Origin: Begonia masoniana
Taxonomy: Eukaryota; Streptophyta; Magnoliopsida; Cucurbitales; Begoniaceae
NCBI GenBank assembly: GCA_022432975.1
Contig: CM039509.1
Span: forward strand, 28,615,511 to 28,679,510
DNA length: 64,000 bases
Reading direction: 5' to 3'
The first letter of the stretch is position 1. Each line of letters opens with the position of its first letter. Made by a program: the position numbers and the translations under genes. The notes under the pieces were generated by a model. The model saw only the letters and a program-made list of their open reading frames with translations. It made no database searches and was not told the DNA's origin. Of the stretch, positions 56,411 to 64,000 are shown one piece after another.

Positions 56411-57142
56411 CCTATAGACCGGTCAGTTAGGCAACATAGGTCCAGGTTGAAGGTCAATTTGATGTTCTATTCCTCTAATTGGTGGTAAACCGGGTGGTAA
56501 ATCCTCAGGAAAAACGTCTTGGTAAGATTTAAGCAAATGTTGGATCGGTAAGTGTATATCCCCAAGCTCCATAACGCGGTCTCTAAATAACACAAGAATC
56601 AAGGTCTTTCCTTTTAGTGACAGCAGCCCTTAATTCTCGTTTAGATAAGAAAAGATTCTCCTTGATCTTCTCTTCCTTCCTCACTACATCGTCACGTGCT
56701 ATTTGTTCAGGGGTCATAGGAAGCAATTTAATGGCCCTGCCACCAAATTTCAAACTGTAATTATTGAGGAATCCATCATGTTGCACCTTACGATCATAAA
56801 GCCATGGTCTCCTTAATAGAAGATGACTCGCGTTCATAGGAACGACATCGCAAAGAGCCGCATCTTTTATATTTACCAATAGTGAAATTGAGGAACTTGC
56901 TTTGCCACCTTGGTGTCATCTCTATCGTCTAACCATCTTAATTTATATGGCTTAGGGTGGCTAGTCGTTTCAAACCCAAGTTTGCTAACCATATCTTGGG
57001 AAGCTACGTTGACACAGCTTCCACCATTTATAATCATGGAGAAAATTTTATTATAGACTGCACATCTACTTTGGAAAATATTTACACTTTGGCAATCCTC
57101 TTTCACATTCTTAGAAATGAGGGCTCTTCTTATAACCATCAA
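56411..57142 (-). pseudogene. Element I protease and linker to RT
   Basis: 57142-56873 carries the retropepsin-like segment MIINGGSCVNVASQDMVSKL, GFETTSHPKPYKLRWLDD. In this group the motif is normally IIDGGS; the Asp codon GAT is AAT here, so the catalytic residue is lost. 56879-56583 continues with LCDVVPMNASHLLLRRPWLYDRKVQHDG (linker found between protease and RT in this lineage) and a basic/acidic stretch. Confidence 0.82.
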
Positions 57143-58467
57143 AAGTGGTCCCTATTGAGCCAAACATTCATCTGAATCGTGCTCACTTTCTTCTTCTTCT
57201 ACCTCTTCTTCTTCTTTATCGAGGTATTGACCTTCGTCATTTTCGCTTTCCCATTCTTCGGTCGATTCCTTAATAACCATCACTCGACGGTTAGAGCATT
57301 CATTCACGTAATGTCCTTTACCTAAACACTTGTAACATTTAATATCACGGGCTATTTGTCCTTGAGATTGTTTTGCTTGATTCTTATCCATTGGAGGGGG
57401 CTTGTTTTGGTTGAATAGTGCTTTAGGTGGCCAAGTACGGTTAATTGGTCTTTTCTCTTCATTCTTCCATGGAGGTTTAGGCTTATCTTGGTCCAAGTGT
57501 CTAGGTGGAAACTTGTTGGGGAAGTTGGTCTTTCTTTTTCTCTTAGGTTGTCGGTCCACCGTAAGGGCTAGTTGAATGACCATGTCCATGGCCTCTAATT
57601 GTTGTACCTCAACTGCATCACCTATATCACGGTTCAAGCCACAGATAAATCTAGCGATGAGTTTTCTTCAGGCTCATCAATAGCACATTGCATATTGAGA
57701 GCCTCAACTTTTGTAAGGTACTCATCGACCGTGAGGTTATTTTGCTTAAGATTGTGGAGTTAATGGAAGAGTTCATATTTATAATGTCGGGGAACGAACC
57801 TCTTGTGCATTAATTCTTTCATGGAATTCTAGATGGAGACGGGGTAACCTAATGTTCGCATTCTTTGGTTTTTAAGGTTTGACCACCATAATGCTGCGTG
57901 GCCCGTTAGTTCAAGAGACGCGAGTTGAATTTTAACTCGTTCGGAATAGTCGTGGCACTCAAAAACTCTCTATACTTTATCAACCCAATCTAAGTATGTG
58001 TGCCCATCACATGTTGCATTGAAAGGGGGAATCGTCATCTTAACATTACAGAGATCGTCGTTATCTCTACGACGATTCGGGCGATATTCTTCATCATCTC
58101 CCGCCCAATCCACATCCTTCGAATCGTAATAACGGGGTCTCATTCTTTGGCGCTCAGCCCATTCTTCTTCCTCTACGGGTGGTTGAAAAGGGGTTCGTCG
58201 TCTAGGACGTTCACGTATAATCCTAGAGGAGGTCTCTTGTGAAGGATCTCATTCATGGGATTCTCTTCGGGGATGGTTGGTCATAAGTTCTTTGACTTGT
58301 TGGGTAAGGGTGTTAACCAAGCCCGTTAAGGCCTCGATTTGACCTTGCATGCCACCTTGCATGCTAGTCTCACCCTCGTGACGTGCTTGTTTTGGAGGAG
58401 GAGTGTCCCTAACCCGATTTGGTTCTTGATTTTGTGTATCTCGTGTAAATCCACTTCTATTAGTCAT
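57143..58467 (-). pseudogene. Element I gag
   Basis: The ATG at 58467 opens MTNRSGFTRDTQNQEPNRVR, with a coiled-coil-like IEALTGLVNTLTQQVKEL. The central capsid part (58248-57640) is frame-broken but readable in pieces. The C-terminal piece (57637-57152) has a basic linker rich in K and P, the CCHC zinc knuckle CYKCLGKGHYVNEC (intact), and an acidic tail KEEEEVEEEESEHDSDE. It stops before protease. Confidence 0.82.
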
Positions 58468-59531
58468 GGTTAAGTGATAGGTTGATAAATTTCAAATTTT
58501 AAATTTTAATTCATTCTAAGTTGTTTCATCCTAAATTAGTGAGGTGCTTATCTCTTTAGTGTCTTAGGAAAATTTTAATTGCTAAAGATGTGTCATAGCT
58601 AAGACAATAAGAAAATAAGGATCATGCTCACACTTAATATTTAAAATTTGGAATTCAAATAAACAACTTAGATGTTCCAATCAACACTTAGCAAAACTAA
58701 ACTTAGAAATGAAATTTCAATAAGTGCTTAGTTCCACAAATCCAACCAAATTCAATAAAGTAACCAATTTTAAGTTATGTTCAATAAAGATAATATTAAT
58801 TCCAACTAAATAACTTCAAAAACAGCAAGTATTAAATTTAAAACACAAGTTTAATCAAAGTGAACATACTGAAATTTCAAGTTAAATAGAGCAGAATTTT
58901 CATAAGTGCAATAACACCAATATAGCCGATTTTAGCAAATGTTTTGTCACAAATTTATAAGTTAACTTATTGTACTAAAATGCTAGCATAAAATAGATGC
59001 TTCATAAAAAAAATTTAAGTACCACAATCAACAATGATACCATAAAAACTGAGCTTAGATATACTAGAAAAACCGAGAATAATCTATCATGTAAAATCGG
59101 GTTTAACTAGTTACATTTGGTCGATTTTTATATGCACAATAAGACCAGATCTTATATGAGTTAATGGCACAAATTTTAGATGTAACCCTTGGCTAAAACA
59201 TAACAAAAATAGGATAGAAAAACCGAGGTTAGAACAAGCCAAATCCAAAGCCAAATAGATAAAAATCCGAGAAGCAAAACAAGTGTAAAACCGAGAGGAG
59301 ATTAATCTTACCTTGGCCAATCTTGTCACAAGGCATACCCATTTTTCCACAATATCTTAAGCTATTAAATGACAAGGATAATGGCAGCAAGTATTAAGAT
59401 AAGCATATTGCAAAAATAAGCACCAAATAGATTCAAATATTATGCTAGAAAATAAAGAGCGGTTTTCCCGGTATTGTGCCAATTTTTGACTAACGTCAAG
59501 GCACTAAAACGCATCGTTGGAACCAGCTTGC
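58468..59531 (-). other. 5' leader of element I
   Basis: About 1.06 kb of AT-rich sequence between PBS and gag ATG, with no coding motif. Confidence 0.7.
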
Positions 59532-59543
59532 GCTCTGATACCA
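59532..59543 (-). other. Primer binding site of I
   Basis: TGGTATCAGAGC on the minus strand, two bases from the LTR end at 59546. Confidence 0.92.
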
Positions 59544-59545
59544 CT

Positions 59546-61051
59546 TGACACGGTGACCCTTAGAAAAGGGGCCATGTAATACCCACAAAAATGACAACGG
59601 AGCTCGGGTGACAATTGATACACAAAGCCGAAATCAAAGAGAGAAAAATGGAGAATAAAATGCAAGTAACTAAAGGTGAAGGTTTGTGATGGGGTGGCCG
59701 AATATTATGTCCAATATGAAGGTATAATTAATATATGTAAGAAAAATAGAAGAAGATGGAGGTTGGGTAGGGTGCAAACCGTGGAGAAGAGAATGAAGAA
59801 GATGAATAGAAAATTGCAAGAAATTAAATGGTGAAGTGGGTGAATGGTGAGGCCGAAATTAAAGAGTGATGAATGTGTGAAAATGTGATGGAAAAGATGA
59901 AAATGAAAATACCTTTGGCGGACCCGAGGAGCTATCTTACGTTTGAGCTCTCGGGTGCACGTTTTCCCAAAGGAAAACGACCACCGTAGGCCTAGGTTTT
60001 CTTCCTCGAAGTTCTTACTCTCAAGAGATCAAGATGAGGGAAAATAAGAGCTAGCCTAGCAACCTTAGAGCTAGAAGAGCAATGGAGGACCACTCCACTC
60101 AATAGAAATCGAGGAACACCAAAAGGTTCTTCTAACACGGAGTTAGGGAAATAGAAATTTCATAAATGAGCCAAAGTTCCAATACATGAACAAATGCTAT
60201 GCATTTATAGAATTCCTAGGGTGGATTAGGGTTTGGCAAGAGAATATGAACCATTGGTTGAAGAAATGATCAATGGCCGAGGAGAAGGAAGTCGTGCGCA
60301 CGTGCACGCCAATCAGCAAACAGTCGCACGCCACCTCATCAATCCATGCGCTCCTCGCTGGCGAACCCGAGGGCGCCACCTCAGTAGCCAGTGCAGCGAT
60401 TCAGAGCGCACCAATCAGTGAAGGAGAGCGCTGCCGTGCGTGCTCATCTGATGGCCGAGAAGCTGCCCGCGCGCGCCATGATCCGTTACCCGATTCTGCC
60501 CACGCGCCTCTAGTTGTGCGATGGAGATGAATGCTGAGCCAAAACTTGATCAATGGCTGAGATTTGTCCAAGTCTTTGATCCTAGTTGCCACCAACATTT
60601 GTACCTACAATTTTATACCTTTAGTTGTGGGCTCTTCTTTGGACCAAGACTTTCTTTGGGCTCTATTTTGTTGATGCAATTTCCTTGGTTGAATTAATCT
60701 TCAACCCATAATCCACCAACATTCATCTAACCCTAACCACACAATCTAATGGATGATGCAAATATATAATAATCCATACAAAAAGGCTAATGTATGCCGA
60801 ATGAGTTTAAAAATTAAAATTACATATTTAGTGGCCCGGGAAGAAAAATTCCCATTGGGCTGCTTGAAGACTCCGTGCATAAGCTCCATTGTAGGCTATG
60901 CACGGACTTGTCCATATCCTCTGATGTCGGCTCCCATGTGAGATCCACAATGGGGTCATAACCTACAAAAAGAGACAAATCATTAAAAAATTGATTAATT
61001 AAATTATGGGTCCTAGTAGGTGATCTTGTTATGGGCCTCCTAGGCATGTCA
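59546..61051 (-). repeat. Right LTR of I (5' LTR in element sense)
   Basis: 1,506 bp, TGACACGGTGACC to GGCATGTCA. It includes about 200 bp absent from the left LTR. In minus orientation it starts TGAC ATG CCT AGG AGG CCC, coding for MPRRPITRS. Confidence 0.92.
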
Positions 61052-61056
61052 ACACC

Positions 61057-61136
61057 TTACCTTATTGGACGGGGGGCTTTTTCTAGATACCTATATGACT
61101 TCTCCTTCTATTCTAAGAAACCAACCAAAGGGAAAT
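61057..61136. other. Continuation of the mitochondrial-like DNA
   Basis: Right flank of element I (ttaccttattggacgggg); it is cut at 61137 by LTR M. Confidence 0.45.
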
Positions 61137-61585
61137 TGTGACGACCCCCAACCCAACCGGGGTCAGAGAGCCTCACTCCGGACATTTAAAAACGTGGACT
61201 ATTTTTTTGGAAACTTTTAAAACTTTACACAGAGAAAACCTTCTCTGGAGCTGAAGACTGGAAGATAAGTTAAAATCATATTACAGGAATAAATGGTAGA
61301 AGAAAACAAGAAGACATAAGGCAGAGAGAAATGAAAACAGATTCCGGGATTTTCACTAGGACTTAACTTCGACTTTTTAAAACTCTTAAATCTGAAGGCG
61401 TGAAAACAGAAAATCATGAAACAGAAATGGACGACTGAAACTTGAAGGTAGAACAAACAACAGACATGCAGTGGAAGACTTAATAAAAATGGGAACAAAA
61501 ACTAGAAGTCATGCCGTGGAAGACTTACTGTGGATGACAGAAGCCTTGAACATTTGAAATAAAAGGGCAGAAACAGTAGACAACA

Positions 61586-61762
61586 GAAGCCTGTGGACGT
61601 TTAAGATCGAAGGCAAAAACATAAGCCTGTGGACGTTTAAAGTCAAAGGCAAAAATAGAAGCCTGTGGATGTTTAAAATCAAAGGCAAAAACAGAAGCCT
61701 GTGGACGTTTAAAGTCAAAGGCAAAAACAAAAGCCTGTGGACGTTTAAAATCAAAGGCAGAG
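61586..61762. repeat. 36-bp minisatellite in LTR M
   Basis: Five units of agcctgtggacgtttaaa then gtcaaaggcaaaaacaga. The unit is 12 codons long, so frames stay open across the array on the minus strand (HRLLFLPLTLNV repeats), a by-product rather than evidence of a protein. Confidence 0.9.
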
Positions 61763-61802
61763 TCTGTGCACAACTACAGAACTGGACTACTGTTTAAGGA
61801 AT

Positions 61803-62098
61803 AGCGTGGACGACTGTTTTAGAGAAACAACGTGGACGACTGACTGTTCACAGGACAGAATGAACAACTCTTTTACAGAAGGCGTGGACGACTATTTTAC
61901 CGAAGACGTGGACGACTGTTTTAGAGAAACAACGTGGATGACTGTTCACAGAACAGAATGGACAACTCTTTTACAGAAGGCGTGGATGACTTTCTTATAG
62001 AAGACATGGACGACTGTTTTTAAAGGGCAGAATGGACGACTATTTTCAAAAGGCAGAATGGACGACTATTTTCAAAGGGCAGAATGAACGACTATTTT
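61803..62098. repeat. Compound minisatellite in LTR M
   Basis: Units of 18-36 bp based on cgtggacgactgttttagag, ttttacagaaggcgtggacg and aatggacgactattttcaaa. Higher-order pattern: the block acagaatg.acaactctttt...ggcgtgga appears twice (61855, 61951). Confidence 0.85.
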
Positions 62099-62471
62099 CT
62101 TTTAAAATTTAACACTTCACCGATCGATTGGTTACCTCTCTGTTTGATAACTTACTTCTTTTGACACAAAGAGCATCAAAACCCCAAACCCAATTCAAAA
62201 CACTGTTTTAAAACATGCTTGAAAAACATGACAGAAGTTCAAGAAAAAAAACTGCATGGATAGCTCAGAAACTCGAGACAATCCACGCACAACCTAAAAG
62301 GAAAAGATTCCAAACAGTTCCAGAATATTTCAAAACATACATACAACTGTCAAACAGAGGTTTTAAATACATCAAAATTAAGTCTATACATCGTTCTCTT
62401 TTTTTTTGTAAAGAATAAAAAGTTGTATAGAACTTGACATAACTATAGAAAAATACATCCACACAGGAATA

Positions 62472-63355
62472 TGACATGCCTCGGTTGGCATGTAAAAAGA
62501 AATTTAACAAATTCCTTGCATTATCTAGTTCCCCTATTTATTACGCGTTCTCTTTTGTAGGTACAATTATAGTAGACGAATGCATGTGGGGCACATGGAA
62601 GGAGTCACCACTAGGCCCATGGTAATTTGTCTTCCCGGCCCAATAATTGTGTAATTTTATTTTTGAACTTATTTGGCATACAGTCGCCTTTATTGTATGG
62701 ATTTTATAATTGCATTGCATGCATTAGATTATGTGGTTAAGGTTAGATGTATGTTGGTGGATAATGGGTTGAAGAATTTCAATATTCAAGGAAAAGGCCT
62801 ACAACAAATGGAGCCCAAAGAAGGACTTGGCCCAAGGAAGAGCCCACATTAAAAGGTAAGAAAATGTAGGTACAAATGTGGGTGGTCACTTGGATTGATG
62901 ACTTGGCAAAAATCTCCACCATTAATTCATTTTGGCGCGGGCTCAACCAGGAGCGTTGGATCTGCACGTGCTGGAGCGCGCATCAGTGCGGGTAGCTGCG
63001 CCAGCTGGGCACGGGTAGCAGTTAACACAAATACAAGCACGAGCGCGCGTGCCAGATTGCCCCTCCACCATTGATCCGCGCACACACAAGCTTCAACCAT
63101 GGCCCTTGATTATTTTCTTGATCCAATGGCCCTCATTCAGTCTTGCCAAACCCTAATCCACCCTAGGACTCTATAAATACATGGTATTGGTGAATGTACT
63201 AAAAACATTTGCCAATTTATAAAATATCCCTTTTTGATTCTTTGAGGTGGTTAGCCTTTGAGAGTTTCCTTGGTTCCTTGAACCAAATGGAGTAGTCCTC
63301 CATTGCTAGCCTAGCTTGGGTTGCTAAGTTAGCTCTTAACATTTCCCTCGCCTTC
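62472..63355 (+). repeat. Truncated LTR of an I-like family, plus orientation (L)
   Basis: It starts TGACATGCCTCGG like LTR I and then tctcttttgtag/gtac (62555-62571), catggtaatttgtcttcccgg, ggttaaggttagatgtatg and ttggtggataatgggttg, the reverse complements of 60500-61050. It is truncated by N at 63356. Confidence 0.8.
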
Positions 63356-64000
63356 TGTAACGCCCCCGAACCCACCCTGGCTCGGTGCGCTACTTTGCTA
63401 ACCAATCCCACGCTAAAACATAATTTAAAATAAAATTGATCCTGTAGAATTAAAGCTAAGTCTCTCAAAACTCTCTTATGTCATACCTAGCTGCCTAGAC
63501 TCACTAATTCCCTTACTCCTAACCATTAAGCACCACGGCATCCTTCCTGAAAATTTGGCAAAATAACGCCTGTAAATGGCGCCTCCAAAATGTTAAATAC
63601 CTGCACAAAATCCAATCCAGAATATTCCTAATCTCCAACAATCAACCAGAATGAAGAAAATCCACAATACTCCTCATCAACGTATCCAGCATACGAAATC
63701 ACCAAATGGCAGTAAAGGGGGAACCTAAAATACTAACATCTCTAAATGAAGAAAGTCCACAGTACAGGGCGATACATCACCCTTACCTATGACTATTACC
63801 ACAAATACACATAGCTATACCACAACTAACAAAAACATCAACCAAAATGAGTTAAGCATTCCCATCATTTCTACATACAGAGATCTACAACAAACTACTA
63901 AAATATAAAGTCCCACATTCTCCCGAAGACCATGGTTGAGGCGCCCCGACAACTGCCTGCACCGGCATACAGCGTACATCAACGACTGCGTCCCAATCCG
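63356..64000 (-). repeat. LTR N (B/C-like), runs off the window
   Basis: It starts TGTAACGCCCCCGAACCC as in LTR B; taagcaccacggc, cgcctgtaaatggcgcc and gaagaccatggttgaggcgcc match LTR B at 8280-8560. Its continuation is beyond 64000. Confidence 0.8.

Larger units (their letters stand above)
51359..61051 (-). mobile_element. Ty3/gypsy element I, target duplication acacc
   Basis: 9,693 bp. acacc at 51354-51358 and 61052-61056. LTRs at 51359-52667 and 59546-61051; PPT 52668-52678; PBS 59532-59543. The minus strand carries gag, PR, RT, RNase H and integrase in that order, with solo LTR J inside RT. It is a different lineage from A and H: integrase motif [13 protein letters not shown], protease GGSC type, no chromodomain-like end seen. 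Confidence 0.93.
61137..62471 (-). repeat. Truncated LTR, family M
   Basis: It starts TGTGACGACCCCCAACCC, an LTR-type terminus, and is lost at 62471 where L begins. It contains two minisatellites. No coding motif. Confidence 0.6.

Noticed and set aside
61509..61773. Repeat protein of 12-residue units on the minus strand
   Set aside because: Open only because the repeat unit is 36 bp; more than one frame is open, and the array lies in an LTR.

Overview
This is nuclear DNA from a seed plant, built almost entirely of nested LTR retrotransposons. The evidence is Ty3/gypsy gag-pol relics, PBS sites matching initiator tRNA-Met, a TRIM of the Cassandra type with 5S rRNA-like LTRs, and pieces of plastid DNA (psbC, trnS-UGA) inserted among them. 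I see no intact cellular protein-coding gene. Family letters A to N are labels used only here. Most elements lie on the minus strand.

Layout. 1-920: Cassandra-like LTR/internal/LTR/internal/LTR array. 921-3440: truncated LTRs (E/F-like, then C). 3441-22293: Ty3 family A. Its left LTR (3441-6227) is hit by a complete Cassandra copy (4229-5051, target duplication ggaac). Its pol (6268-8184 and 15642-17962) is split by element B (8181-15641), a gag-only element. A partial second A unit (18127-19638) and a 2.65 kb LTR (19639-22293) follow. 22294-29308: LTR debris D and E, then LTR F (24381-29308), which is split by the complete solo LTR G (25793-28356, duplication gatta).

29674-46255: a plastid-derived segment (psbC end, spacer, trnS-UGA) split by Ty3 element H (30555-45826, duplication cgagc). 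The left LTR of H is itself split by K (30953-37525, duplication attat), a 6.6 kb element with 1,108-bp LTRs and almost no coding capacity (LARD type). 46256-51358 and 61057-61136: gene-poor DNA that looks like plant mitochondrial intergenic sequence, interrupted by Ty3 element I (51359-61051, duplication acacc). The RT of I is split by solo LTR J (54724-55946, duplication ttggg). 61137-64000: truncated LTRs M, L and N.

Two signals stand out. First, the long LTRs of families A, B, E/F, G and H, otherwise strongly diverged, share a series of splice-like blocks in the same order: an exon-1-type donor, a 44-56 nt block flanked by TTAG/GTGA and AG/GTAAGT, and a 113-131 nt block starting after GGTGTAG. 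Five copies also carry a 54-66 nt intron-like interval between PBS and gag ATG. This suggests a multi-exon spliced leader for this group. Second, LTRs of I, J and K begin with the codons of the pol C-terminal tail, so pol overlaps PPT and U3, and the otherwise non-coding K still keeps that tail. All function statements are inferred from sequence read by eye; no alignment program or database was used.
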